DNA of 39,192 nt. It comes from Oscillospiraceae bacterium (GTDB taxonomy: Bacteria; Bacillota; Clostridia; Oscillospirales; Ruminococcaceae). A program made the translations under genes and the position numbers. Location of the stretch: the NCBI GenBank assembly GCA_015067025.1, contig SVNC01000003.1, positions 154,383 to 193,574 of the forward strand, given 5' to 3'. Positions 1-7,123 of this stretch are shown here, one piece after another; position 1 is the first letter of the stretch, and each line of letters opens with the position of its first letter. The notes under the pieces were generated by a model that did no database searches, was not told where the DNA came from, and saw only the letters and a program-made list of their open reading frames with translations.

Positions 1-5
1 TCACT

Positions 6-58
6 GCCGAAGGCTGCATCACGCACGAAGTGTGCATCACGTTCCGCGCGAGCGGAAC
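6..58. repeat. Row of three short hairpins
   Basis: Three consecutive inverted repeats are visible: GCC-gaa-GGC (6-14), CGCAC-gaa-GTGTG with one G-T pair (22-34), and GTTCCGC-GCGA-GCGGAAC (41-58). They are separated by near-identical spacers containing 'atcac'. The loops are purine-rich and small, and the last is a GNRA tetraloop on the plus strand. The array lies just beyond the tRNA-operon terminator and continues off the left edge. A single hairpin of the same style (GCTTTGC-gga-GCAAAGC) occurs at 38920-38936. Function is unknown. Confidence 0.6.
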
Positions 59-66
59 ACATCGTT

Positions 67-108
67 CCAAACAAAAAAGCACTGCTCTCGCAGTGCTTTT
101 TTGTTTGG
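67..108 (-). terminator. Intrinsic terminator of the tRNA operon
   Basis: A perfect 19-bp inverted repeat (67-85 with 90-108) closes on a four-base loop, GAGA in the transcript. The 3' arm ends in six U residues followed by GUUUGG. The outer pairs use the encoded CCA of tRNA-Cys (106-108), so the tRNA 3' end is part of the full stem. The symmetric A and T runs would also let it stop plus-strand transcription. Confidence 0.9.
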
Positions 109-179
109 AGGCGCCACCCAGATTTGAACTGGGGATCAGGGAGTTGCAGTCCCATGCCTTACCACTTGGCTATAGCGCC
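106..179 (-). tRNA. tRNA-Cys (GCA)
   Basis: The minus strand folds as a 74-base cloverleaf including an encoded CCA. The acceptor stem GGCGCTA pairs with TGGCGCC, the discriminator is U, and the anticodon loop CTGCAAC carries GCA. The T loop has the usual TTCAAAT. It is the last gene of a five-tRNA operon and runs directly into the terminator. Confidence 0.95.
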
Positions 180-188
180 ATAAAAAAA

Positions 189-264
189 TGGAGCGGATTA
201 CGAGGCTCGAACTCGCTACCTCCACCTTGGCAAGGTGGCGCTCTACCAGATGAGCTAAATCCGC
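189..264 (-). tRNA. tRNA-Gly (GCC)
   Basis: A 76-base cloverleaf with acceptor stem GCGGATT/AATCCGC, discriminator U and encoded CCA. The anticodon loop TTGCCAA carries GCC and the T loop is TTCGAGC. It is fourth in the tRNA operon, nine bases upstream of tRNA-Cys in the transcript. Confidence 0.95.
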
Positions 265-268
265 ATTT

Positions 269-292
269 AAAGAAACGCTTTTGCGTTTCTTT
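269..292. repeat. Perfect 10-bp hairpin between tRNA-Gly and tRNA-Phe
   Basis: AAAGAAACGC (269-278) and GCGTTTCTTT (283-292) pair perfectly around a four-base loop. It occupies almost the whole spacer between tRNA-Phe and tRNA-Gly. No U-run follows it in the direction of transcription, so it is more likely a processing or spacer structure than a terminator. Confidence 0.6.
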
Positions 293-367
293 GGTGCCTC
301 CGGTCGGAATCGAACCAACGACACGGGGATTTTCAGTCCCCTGCTCTACCGACTGAGCTACAGAGGC
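292..367 (-). tRNA. tRNA-Phe (GAA)
   Basis: A 76-base cloverleaf. The acceptor stem GCCTCTG/CGGAGGC has one G-T pair, the discriminator is A and CCA is encoded. The anticodon loop CTGAAAA carries GAA between GGGGA and TCCCC arms. It is third in the operon. Confidence 0.95.
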
Positions 368-387
368 GTACTTAAGAAATTAAGTAA

Positions 388-464
388 TGGCGACCTGGAT
401 GGGACTCGAACCCACGACCTCCGCCGTGACAGGGCGGCGTTCTAACCAACTGAACTACCAGGCC
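388..464 (-). tRNA. tRNA-Asp (GTC)
   Basis: A 77-base cloverleaf. The acceptor stem GGCCTGG/CCAGGTC has one G-T pair, the discriminator is G as expected for Asp, and CCA is encoded. The anticodon loop CTGTCAC carries GTC. It is second in the operon. Confidence 0.95.
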
Positions 465-474
465 GTAGGAGTAA

Positions 475-550
475 TGGTGGAAACTATAGGGCTCGAACCT
501 ATGACCCTCTGCTTGTAAGGCAGATGCTCTCCCAGCTGAGCTAAGCTTCC
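475..550 (-). tRNA. tRNA-Val (TAC)
   Basis: A 76-base cloverleaf with acceptor stem GGAAGCT/AGTTTCC, discriminator A and encoded CCA. The anticodon loop CTTACAA carries TAC. It is the first gene of the tRNA operon, about 46 bases downstream of the promoter. Confidence 0.95.
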
Positions 551-596
551 GTGGTCTCCGTTTGCCAATCACCTAATCTCTTCAAGCGACTTTTAT

Positions 597-625
597 ATTA
601 TACACTTTTCATCATCGTTTGTCAA
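597..625 (-). promoter_or_regulatory. Promoter of the tRNA operon (exact sigma-A consensus)
   Basis: On the minus strand TTGACA (620-625) is followed after exactly 17 bases by TATAAT (597-602). The region around it is very AT-rich. The position fits the tRNA-Val start about 40 bases further on. Confidence 0.9.
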
Positions 626-654
626 GTGTTTTTTAAAATTTTTTTAAATAATTT

Positions 655-996
655 TTATTCCCAGCTTTTCCACACCTCTGGGCAGTAGCCTACAGTCGCC
701 TGTCTGCCGTTTCTGACAATAGGTGTTTTGAACATTGCAGGGGTATCCATAAGTTTTTCTATTCTGTCTTCCTCATGAGCAAGATACTTCAGCGTACTGT
801 TTTCATAAGCCTTTGATTTTTCATCTATAAGCTTTTCATAACCGCCTACTGCACTGCTTACACTGTTGAATTCGCCTTTACTAAGCCCCTTGCTCATTAT
901 ATCCACGAGCTGATATTTTATGCGTCTTTCCTTAAAATATCTTTCTGCCTTTTTGGTATCAAAGCATTTTGATTTTCCGAAGATCTGAATATTCAT
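655..996 (-). CDS. ArsC/Spx-family thioredoxin-fold protein
   Basis: This 113-aa protein has the ArsC/Spx fold signature. A beta strand (NIQIFGKSKC) leads to a single cysteine at residue 11, and near the C-terminus TPIVRNGRQATVGY followed by a Trp matches the cis-Pro and 'iG...W' region. It has one N-terminal Cys (C-F-D-T), not the CxxC redox switch of Spx, and lacks an obvious arsenate-reductase Arg triad. Arsenate reduction is therefore uncertain. A good ribosome binding site (AAAGGGAG) precedes the ATG. It is the last gene of the minus-strand core block, 13 bases after plsY, with no terminator hairpin seen before the tRNA promoter. Confidence 0.8.
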   Translation of the reverse strand: MNIQIFGKSKCFDTKKAERYFKERRIKYQLVDIMSKGLSKGEFNSVSSAVGGYEKLIDEKSKAYENSTLKYLAHEEDRIEKLMDTPAMFKTPIVRNGRQATVGYCPEVWKSWE

Positions 997-1009
997 ATAT
1001 ATTCTCCCT

Positions 1010-1612
1010 TTAGTGCTTCCAGAACATTTTTACCGTGGTTTTTTCTCTTTCTTCAGGAACAGTCAGCATTTTCATCGAAACCGCTGTTGAAATAAACACC
1101 ATACCTATTCCTATCGTCATATCGACAAAGAGCAACGTATTGAGCGTTGTCAGTATGTAGGAAAGTATCGTTCTGTAGCAATGTGGTGTTATTCTTATCA
1201 CAAGTGTAAACAAAAGGAAGAAAAAGCCTAATGTAAGTGCAACCTTCCAGTCAGGGAAAAAGCCCATAAGACTGCCAAAAGTCACCGCAATCGCTTTACC
1301 GCCTTTAAATCTTGCAAATATCGGCAAAATATGCCCGATAACGGGAGCAACCATTACAAATGGCAGGAAAAAACCTTGATAGTCATTTGAATGTATGTAA
1401 AGGAATACCGGCAGAAATCCCTTTGCAAGATCGCAAAGAAGTGTGATCGCTCCGCAAAGAAAGCCGCCGTAGCGGTAGGCATTAGCCGTACCGAAATTCT
1501 TATCGGGACTGTCGGATATAATATCCTTATGAAACAGCTTTGCCACTATTCTTGCAAATAATATACTGCCCATAAGGTAACCCGACAGCATAAAGAACAA
1601 AGCCGTAAGCAT
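1010..1612 (-). CDS. plsY: PlsY-family glycerol-3-phosphate acyltransferase (divergent)
   Basis: This 200-aa multi-pass membrane protein shows the three PlsY blocks: a Gly/Asn/Arg loop (NFGTANAYRYGG) near residues 39-50, LCDLAKGFLPVFL near 60-72, and GHILPIFARFKGGKAIA near 93-109. In the family these bind acyl-phosphate and glycerol-3-phosphate and make lysophosphatidic acid at the membrane. The first motif departs from the usual GSGNPGATNVLR, so this may be a clostridial paralogue and not the main enzyme. plsX, which makes acyl-phosphate, is encoded in the same block at 13942. Confidence 0.78.
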   Translation of the reverse strand: MLTALFFMLSGYLMGSILFARIVAKLFHKDIISDSPDKNFGTANAYRYGGFLCGAITLLCDLAKGFLPVFLYIHSNDYQGFFLPFVMVAPVIGHILPIFARFKGGKAIAVTFGSLMGFFPDWKVALTLGFFFLLFTLVIRITPHCYRTILSYILTTLNTLLFVDMTIGIGMVFISTAVSMKMLTVPEEREKTTVKMFWKH

Positions 1613-1636
1613 ATTAACACTCCCTTTCCTTTTATT

Positions 1637-2707
1637 TTATACTACTGTAAGTGATTTTGTCGTATTTGTGAGATTTATACATCCCTCTTCGGTGACATAT
1701 ACCATATCTTCAATTCTTACGCCGAATTTACCTGAAATATATACACCCGGCTCAATTGTTAAAATCATACCCTCTTTAAGTGTATGTGTGGAACTTCTGG
1801 AAGATGTCGGTCCTTCGTGAATTTCAAGTCCTACACCGTGTCCAAGTCCGTGACCGAAGTAATCTCCATAGCCCCAGGCATCAAGAGTACTCCTTGCAAC
1901 GCTGTCAGGAATTTTTCCGCCAACTCCTGCTCTTACTGCTCTTATGGCGTCAAGATTTGCCGAGTAAACTGCACTGTACATCGTTCGCATTTCATCGGTA
2001 GCACCGCCTATTGCTATGGTTCTTGTCATATCGGAATGATAGCCCTTGAAGGTCGCTCCAAAGTCAAGTGTCAGAAATTCATTAGCCTTGAGCTTTTTAT
2101 CGGTAGGCACTGCGTGGGGTGAAGCAGAATTTATACCCGATGCCGCTATAGTATCAAAGGATACTCCGTCAGAGCCGTATTCAGCCATATAGTAATCAAG
2201 TAATGCAGCCACGTGTTTTTCGGTCATGCCAACCTTTATATCTCGTAACAGCCTTTGATATGCTTTTTCCGCAATTCTCTGGGCAGTAACGATATATTTA
2301 AGCTCTTCCTTGCTTTTTATGATACGCATATCGAGTATTGTATCAGACAAGAATGACGACGTATCGAACTGAGCAAAGGCGTAATTATCCTTATATCTTG
2401 CAAGCTCTGCTAAAGTTACCTTATCATTTTCAAGATAGACGGTTGATATAGCGTGGGTTATGAGAAGGTCAAGAAGCTGTTCTCGTGTGTTTGTCAAAAG
2501 CACAACCTCGCACTCTTCACTTGCCTCCTGCTTTGCTTTATCAAAATAGCGAAAATCTATAAGCAGATAGCTTTTTTCCTTTGTTATAAGCAGTACACCT
2601 GCCGACGACCTGAAGTTTGTGAGATATTGACGACTCACATCTGAAGTAATAAGAGCCGCTTGCTTCACATGGGGCAGCTTATTCATAATATCTGCTATTC
2701 TACCCAT
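1637..2707 (-). CDS. pepP: M24B metallopeptidase, Xaa-Pro aminopeptidase type
   Basis: This 356-aa cytosolic protein has an N-terminal creatinase-like domain (about 1-125) and a C-terminal pita-bread domain. All five metal ligands of the family are visible: D215 and D226 (LDFG...HSDMTRT), H290 (GHGLGHGVG), E319 (TIEPG) and E333 (RIEDM). It should release N-terminal residues next to proline; PepP and PepQ cannot be separated by eye. The ATG is preceded by GAGAGGAAA. It is commonly next to aroQ and efp in Firmicutes; efp is not seen here. Confidence 0.9.
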   Translation of the reverse strand: MGRIADIMNKLPHVKQAALITSDVSRQYLTNFRSSAGVLLITKEKSYLLIDFRYFDKAKQEASEECEVVLLTNTREQLLDLLITHAISTVYLENDKVTLAELARYKDNYAFAQFDTSSFLSDTILDMRIIKSKEELKYIVTAQRIAEKAYQRLLRDIKVGMTEKHVAALLDYYMAEYGSDGVSFDTIAASGINSASPHAVPTDKKLKANEFLTLDFGATFKGYHSDMTRTIAIGGATDEMRTMYSAVYSANLDAIRAVRAGVGGKIPDSVARSTLDAWGYGDYFGHGLGHGVGLEIHEGPTSSRSSTHTLKEGMILTIEPGVYISGKFGVRIEDMVYVTEEGCINLTNTTKSLTVV

Positions 2708-2754
2708 ATAATTTCCTCTCCGTTTTATTTTAGCTTTAATTTTTTAAATAAATA

Positions 2755-3186
2755 TTAAAATTTATCTGTAAGTGCATAATTTAGTGCAAGAACGTAGCTC
2801 TGCTCACCAAAGCCGGCTATAACACCCTTGCATACAGGAGAAATAACAGACTTATGTCTGAACTCATCTCTGCTGTGTACGTTTGAAAGATGCACCTCTA
2901 TAACGGGTATTTTAATAGCAGCAATAGCATCACGGATAGCATAGCTGTAATGAGTATACGCACCCGCGTTTAAAATGACGTAATCAAATTCGGTTCGTGC
3001 CTCGTGAAGTTTATCGATAATAGCTCCCTCGTGATTGGACTGGTAAAAGTCGATCTCCGCACCTGCATTTTCTGCCTGTGTTTTCAGTCTTTCGTTGATT
3101 GCTTCAAGGGAATTATCGCCGTATACAGATGGCTCACGCTCGCCTAAAAGGTTAAGGTTAGGGCCATTCATTACAAGAATTTTCAT
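2755..3186 (-). CDS. aroQ: Type II 3-dehydroquinate dehydratase
   Basis: This 143-aa protein is full length for the dodecameric type II enzyme of the shikimate pathway. The N-terminal MNGPNLNLLG block, catalytic Tyr22 on the flexible lid (EPSVYG), the ILNAGAYTHYS loop and the EVHLSNVHSRDEFRHKS block with the catalytic His are all present. It dehydrates 3-dehydroquinate to 3-dehydroshikimate. The start ATG follows GAGGATGAG. It lies 14 bases after the endonuclease-IV-like gene, in the same direction. Confidence 0.96.
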   Translation of the reverse strand: MKILVMNGPNLNLLGEREPSVYGDNSLEAINERLKTQAENAGAEIDFYQSNHEGAIIDKLHEARTEFDYVILNAGAYTHYSYAIRDAIAAIKIPVIEVHLSNVHSRDEFRHKSVISPVCKGVIAGFGEQSYVLALNYALTDKF

Positions 3187-3200
3187 TTGCTCATCCTCCG

Positions 3201-4046
3201 TTATACTAAAAATCTGTCATATGCGGCTTTCATAGCACTTGCGTCCTCTGCCTGAGTGCCTGCCGATTCGCTGATTACAGTGCAATTCAAATTACGTTTT
3301 GCGAACAGCTCCATCAAAGGCTCGTAATCAGGGCCAAAGGTGGTGTCTTCAAAGGTAAGATGCCTTTTCTCGCCGCCTGCTGTATATTCTATCTTTGAAA
3401 AATGCACGTGCATTTCGGATAGTCTGTCAAAGCCTAACTTGTTTTCAATTTCATCAAAAATAGCCGCATAATCATCTATCGTCTTTATTCCGCCAAGGGT
3501 CCTTGCATTAAGATGTCCGAAATCCACACAGGGAATTATCGAGTCGTCAAGTGTGCAAAGCTCTATCACTTCCGACAATGTACCAAGTTGATTTATCTTG
3601 CCCATAGTTTCAGGACAGAAATGAGCCTTGATGTTCTCATTCTTCATAGCCTGCAGAGCCTTTATCACAGTGTCCTTTGCAAGTAAAAGTGCTTCTTCTC
3701 TTGTCATCTTTGCGCAAGAGCCTGAATGAACTACCACCTTTTTAGCCTCCAGCTTATCTGCGGCTCTCATAGCCTCCATTATATACTCTACGCTTTTTTC
3801 TCTTGTTTCTGACTTTTCTGAAGAAAGAGAAATAAAATAAGGTGCGTGAAGAGTTATCAGTATGTCGTTATCTTTTGCTATCTTAGGAAGATTTGCATAG
3901 GTAGCCTCTGATATACGTACCCCTCTGCCACATTCGATCTCATAACAATCAAGGGAAAAGCTCTTTAAATATTCTGCTATATCCTGCGGAAATTTTCTTT
4001 TGCCGAAGCTTTCAGAATTTCCACCCGGTCCGAATCTTACTGCCAC
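3201..4046 (-). CDS. Endonuclease IV-like TIM-barrel protein (AP endonuclease family 2)
   Basis: This 281-aa protein carries the metal-binding pattern of the Nfo/xylose-isomerase-like barrel. In order: LHAPY (H67), a VVHSGS His, PETMG Glu, VDFGHLNA Asp and His, MHVHFSK His and ISESAG Glu. Family members are abasic-site endonucleases or sugar isomerases; the spacing fits the endonuclease IV group best, so DNA repair is the favoured role. The start is GTG at 4046, supported by AAAGGAAG nine bases upstream. It lies between yqeG and aroQ. Confidence 0.78.
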   Translation of the reverse strand: MAVRFGPGGNSESFGKRKFPQDIAEYLKSFSLDCYEIECGRGVRISEATYANLPKIAKDNDILITLHAPYFISLSSEKSETREKSVEYIMEAMRAADKLEAKKVVVHSGSCAKMTREEALLLAKDTVIKALQAMKNENIKAHFCPETMGKINQLGTLSEVIELCTLDDSIIPCVDFGHLNARTLGGIKTIDDYAAIFDEIENKLGFDRLSEMHVHFSKIEYTAGGEKRHLTFEDTTFGPDYEPLMELFAKRNLNCTVISESAGTQAEDASAMKAAYDRFLV

Positions 4047-4064
4047 TATACTTCTTCCTTTCTT

Positions 4065-4565
4065 TTATTTTATCTCAAGCTTTGAATAATCTCTGTGGAA
4101 GAAGAGATTTTCCAGCTTTCTTTTCAGTCTGAAGGTCCAGGTCTTTTCAAGATGAAAGGGTTCTACAAGAACCGATATTGCTCCCTTCAAATTGCCCGCC
4201 ATAACGTCTGTGAATATCTGGTCCCCTATTACCGCCGTCTGTTTTTTAGGCACACCCATCAGCTTTATTGCCTTTGATACACCGAAGGTGAGAGGCTTAC
4301 AGCCGTTTGCACAATAGGGTAGCCCCAGCTTATCAGCAAGAGGTTTTACTCTTTTATTGGTGTTATTTGACACCACTCTCATAGGTATACCAAGCGTTCT
4401 CATAGAGTCGAGCCATTCGGGTATTCCGTTTTCTGCGGCGGGGTTGCCATGCATTGAAAGTGTATTGTCAAGGTCAAGGACAAGTGCCTTTATATTATGC
4501 TTGTCCAAAAATTCTTTATCTATATCAAGTACGTTTTTAATCCATATCTGAGGTTTGAAGATCAT
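4065..4565 (-). CDS. yqeG: YqeG-family HAD phosphatase
   Basis: This 166-aa protein has HAD motif I (LVLDLDNTL, about residues 29-37), motif II as VVSNNT, and motif III-IV as KPLTFGVSKA followed by GDQIFTDVMAGN. It is full length for YqeG, a HAD-IIIA group related to phosphatidylglycerophosphate phosphatases; substrate not shown here. In Bacillus yqeG sits with aroE, yqeH, yhbY, nadD, yqeK and rsfS. Here most of that set is also nearby, which supports the name. Confidence 0.88.
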   Translation of the reverse strand: MIFKPQIWIKNVLDIDKEFLDKHNIKALVLDLDNTLSMHGNPAAENGIPEWLDSMRTLGIPMRVVSNNTNKRVKPLADKLGLPYCANGCKPLTFGVSKAIKLMGVPKKQTAVIGDQIFTDVMAGNLKGAISVLVEPFHLEKTWTFRLKRKLENLFFHRDYSKLEIK

Positions 4566-4606
4566 ATATTACCCTTTTCTGACATTAAAAAATATACTGT
4601 TTACCG

Positions 4607-4640
4607 AAAAAAAGCGGACAAAAGTACAACCTTTGTCCGC
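4607..4640 (-). terminator. Intrinsic terminator after rpsU
   Basis: GCGGACAAA (4614-4622) pairs with TTTGTCCGC (4632-4640). In the minus direction the stem is followed at once by seven U residues (4607-4613). It begins 24 bases past the rpsU stop. Confidence 0.9.
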
Positions 4641-4663
4641 CTCTTATTCATCGTAAGTATTAA

Positions 4664-4840
4664 TTACTTAAACTTGCGCTTACGAGCAGCCTCGGATTTC
4701 TTCTTACGCTTAACCGAAGGTTTTTCGTAGTGTTCTCTTTTACGAACCTCTGCTAATACACCATCTCTGGCGCAGGATCTCTTAAAACGCTTGAGAGCTG
4801 TATCTAAAGATTCATTTTTACCTAAACGAACTTCTGCCAT
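4664..4840 (-). CDS. rpsU: 30S ribosomal protein S21
   Basis: This 58-aa, strongly basic protein reads [13 protein letters not shown], then [25 protein letters not shown] and a Lys/Arg-rich tail ending in KRKFK. This is the whole S21 family pattern. S21 sits on the 30S platform next to the anti-Shine-Dalgarno end of 16S rRNA and aids initiation. The ATG follows a GGGAGGGA ribosome binding site. It has its own exact-consensus promoter upstream and its own terminator, so it is probably a single-gene unit within the larger block. Confidence 0.97.
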   Translation of the reverse strand: MAEVRLGKNESLDTALKRFKRSCARDGVLAEVRKREHYEKPSVKRKKKSEAARKRKFK

Positions 4841-4913
4841 CTATATCCCTCCCTTTGCCATACGGCACAGGTTATAATAATCTCATACAAATTTTTTAAA
4901 GATGTATGTTAGT

Positions 4914-4942
4914 ATTATACTACTTTATAATCTTTATGTCAA
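4914..4942 (-). promoter_or_regulatory. Promoter of rpsU (exact sigma-A consensus)
   Basis: On the minus strand TTGACA (4937-4942), 17 bases, then TATAAT (4914-4919). It lies about 70 bases upstream of the rpsU ATG, within the rsfS-rpsU gap, leaving an approximately 65-base leader. Confidence 0.9.
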
Positions 4943-4971
4943 TAGTTTTTTTAAATTTTCGGAAAAATTTC

Positions 4972-5331
4972 TCATTCCTCGCCCAAAAACTGCTCTACAT
5001 CTATAATTTCGCCATCCTGCCACAGTCTTTCAAGGTCATAAAACTCTCTTGTATCCTTATAAAATACGTGGAAGATAACATCTATATAGTCAAGCACTAC
5101 CCAGCTCGAGCCTTGCTTGCCCTCTATCTGCTTTGGCTGTTCGCCTGAAAGGCCTAACTGATAATCAACTTCATCAGCAAGAGCCTTCACCTGTGTCGTA
5201 CTTGTACCTGATGCAATTACAAAATAGTTTGCAAGGATGGTAAGATCCTTTACTTTTATTATCTTTATATCGTGTGCCTTTTTGGAGTCAAGTGCCTTGA
5301 CGCCGATTTTAAGCATTTCTATATCTGTCAT
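4972..5331 (-). CDS. rsfS: Ribosomal silencing factor RsfS
   Basis: This 119-aa protein shows the RsfS/Iojap pattern: a KAHDIKIIKVKDLT strand, then YFVIASGTSTTQVKALADEV and the SSWVVLDYIDVIFHVFYKDTREFYDLERLW block. The family binds uL14 on the 50S subunit and blocks subunit joining when nutrients are short. The start ATG lies three bases after the yqeK stop, with an AAGGAGAAAT site inside the yqeK end, so translation is probably coupled. Confidence 0.96.
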   Translation of the reverse strand: MTDIEMLKIGVKALDSKKAHDIKIIKVKDLTILANYFVIASGTSTTQVKALADEVDYQLGLSGEQPKQIEGKQGSSWVVLDYIDVIFHVFYKDTREFYDLERLWQDGEIIDVEQFLGEE

Positions 5332-5334
5332 TTT

Positions 5335-5940
5335 TTATTTCTCCTTAATCTTGTTAAATAATCTTGTGTAGAAATTATAAGCGTTTATAGTGCAGGGCGG
5401 AACAAGTCCTCCCTTTTCAAGCGTTTCACCAACCGAGTGTTTAAGTGCGTGGTACATTGCACTGTCAAGATCGTCAATGCTGTACTTTCTGTACTTTTCG
5501 ACATCCTTATAGGTTCTGTCCTCGCTTACTAAATCCCCTAAATAGACGATCTTCTGCAGCTTACTCATATCAGCATTACCTGCGGTATGATAACGGACCG
5601 CGAGTAAAATATCCTCATCCTCTATTTTAAGCTTTGTTTTAAGATAATATGCCGCCGCAGGTCCGTGCCATAAAGCGGGAGTTTCAAGCTCTTCAGTGCT
5701 TACGTCCATACCACTTAAAACTGCGAGGGATTTTTGTGCATTAGGAGTTTCTTCCTTTTTGATATCGTGAAGAAGTCCTGCAAGGTAAGCTTTTTCCTTA
5801 TCCCCACCGTGTTTTTCTGCCAATTCATAGCACATCTTTGCTACGTTTACACTATGGGTAAAACGTTTTTTTGAAAGAACGTCTTTAAGTATCTCTGTAT
5901 ATGAACTGTATTTTCGTTCTAAATCCTTTATATTACACAT
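5335..5940 (-). CDS. yqeK: YqeK HD-domain Ap4A hydrolase
   Basis: This 201-aa protein is of the HD superfamily. H29 (RFTHSVNVAK), H58-D59 (GLLHDIKKEE), a WHGP His and VRYHTAG His give the metal-binding set. The YqeK family symmetrically cleaves diadenosine tetraphosphate to ADP. It is usually encoded between nadD and rsfS, exactly as here. Its ATG overlaps the nadD stop by eight bases. Confidence 0.94.
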   Translation of the reverse strand: MCNIKDLERKYSSYTEILKDVLSKKRFTHSVNVAKMCYELAEKHGGDKEKAYLAGLLHDIKKEETPNAQKSLAVLSGMDVSTEELETPALWHGPAAAYYLKTKLKIEDEDILLAVRYHTAGNADMSKLQKIVYLGDLVSEDRTYKDVEKYRKYSIDDLDSAMYHALKHSVGETLEKGGLVPPCTINAYNFYTRLFNKIKEK

Positions 5941-6529
5941 ACAGATTATTTTCCTTTATGTATTTTTCAACTTCAGCAGGTAATAATCCCTCTGTGCTGT
6001 CACCGTTCTTTATCTTTTCTCTTATCTGCGTGGAGCTAAGCTCAGTGACGTTTAAATTAAGCACCTTTATTCTGCCCATCTCTGTAGCATATTCCACCAT
6101 ATCGCTGTATTCGGAGGTTTCTCTTGCCGCCGCTACTACCTTACATTCGCCAAGCAATGCTTCATATCTGTACCACTTATCAAAGTAGAAGAGCATATCT
6201 CCGCCTATTATGAGATAAAATACCGCATCTGACGGATAGCGTTTTTTAAGTTCTCTCACTGTAAGAATCGTATAGCTTGTGCCACCCATTTCCTGCTCGA
6301 TATCGCTTATCTCGAATTTTCCCTCTTCGATAAGATCTGCAAAGGCAAGTCTGCACATCTCGGCTCTGTGCTCAAAAGGAACAAGAGCTGTATCCTTATG
6401 GGGAGATTTGCAGGTGGGTATTATCAGCATTTTCTGTAATTTAAGGTCGGCAAAGGCTTCCTTTACCATATTTATGTGACCGTTATGAATGGGGTTGAAT
6501 GCACCACCGAAAATTCCGATTTTAATCAT
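5933..6529 (-). CDS. nadD: Nicotinate-nucleotide adenylyltransferase
   Basis: This 198-aa cytosolic enzyme has the nucleotidyltransferase signature GGAFNPIHNGH at residues 8-18 (H15 and H18 of the HxGH-type site) and the SSTQIREKIKNG block near the C-terminus. It joins ATP to nicotinate mononucleotide in NAD synthesis. It overlaps yqeK downstream and yhbY upstream by eight bases each, so the three are surely one transcript. Confidence 0.96.
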   Translation of the reverse strand: MIKIGIFGGAFNPIHNGHINMVKEAFADLKLQKMLIIPTCKSPHKDTALVPFEHRAEMCRLAFADLIEEGKFEISDIEQEMGGTSYTILTVRELKKRYPSDAVFYLIIGGDMLFYFDKWYRYEALLGECKVVAAARETSEYSDMVEYATEMGRIKVLNLNVTELSSTQIREKIKNGDSTEGLLPAEVEKYIKENNLYV

Positions 6530-6824
6530 TTAAATCTATTTTCCTTTTCTTAGGGTTCTTATTCTGTCTAAAAAGTACTATCTTTGTACCTATTACCTGC
6601 ACTACCATACTTTCAGTCTTTTCTGCAATTTCGCCTGAAATTTCCTTGGCACTGTAATCACAGTTTTCAAGCACCTTTATCTTTATAAGCTCTCTTGCTT
6701 CAAGTGCTGCGGAAAGCTGCTTTATAAGCTCATCGCTTATAGCGTTCTTACCGATCTGAAAAATCGTATCCTCTGTGCTTGCTATACTTTTGAGCTTTGC
6801 ACGCTGTTTGCTTGTAATTGTCAT
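6522..6824 (-). CDS. yhbY: YhbY-type ribosome-assembly RNA-binding protein
   Basis: This 100-aa single CRM (CRS1-YhbY) domain protein has MTITSKQRAKLKS, then IFQIGKNAISDELIKQL, ALEARELIKIKV and a VQVIGTKIVLFRQN end with a basic tail. The family binds 23S rRNA precursor during 50S assembly. I place the start at 6824, where TAGGAGACAAT precedes the ATG. A longer frame to 6857 would run into the upstream gene and lacks such a site. Confidence 0.92.
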   Translation of the reverse strand: MTITSKQRAKLKSIASTEDTIFQIGKNAISDELIKQLSAALEARELIKIKVLENCDYSAKEISGEIAEKTESMVVQVIGTKIVLFRQNKNPKKRKIDLND

Positions 6825-6832
6825 ATTGTCTC

Positions 6833-7123
6833 CTATCCTCTGTAAAATAAAAACCACACAGTAACTACTATAGCTATCTGAATAAAAAATATAACGGGTA
6901 TTCCTATCATAAAGCTTTTATGTTTTGTCTTATGATGGAAGAAAACCATAGAAAGATACATTGCAAGACTTCCGCCAAGTGCAGAAAATAAAAACAACGT
7001 TCTTTCCTTTATACGCCACTTTCCTTTTTTCGCCTTTTGCTTATCAACAATCGGAAGAATAAAGGAAATAACGCTTATCACGATTATGTAGACGAGAAGA
7101 ACTATAGGCAGTATATCCTTCAT
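6833..7123 (-). CDS. DUF1294 small membrane protein
   Basis: This 96-aa protein has three hydrophobic segments (about 4-24, 44-61 and 73-94). Between them is the DUF1294 core: DKQKAKKGKWRIKERTL, ALGGSLAMYLSM and an FFHHKTKH block. Function is unknown in the family. Its ATG overlaps the rdgB stop as ATGA, and yhbY follows eight bases after its end. Confidence 0.85.
   Translation of the reverse strand: MKDILPIVLLVYIIVISVISFILPIVDKQKAKKGKWRIKERTLFLFSALGGSLAMYLSMVFFHHKTKHKSFMIGIPVIFFIQIAIVVTVWFLFYRG

Noticed and set aside
30-572. Open frames across the tRNA cluster on both strands (for example 30-356 plus, 136-324 and 372-572 minus)
   Set aside because: They read through five clear tRNA cloverleaves and a terminator; the translations are conceptual products of tRNA sequence.
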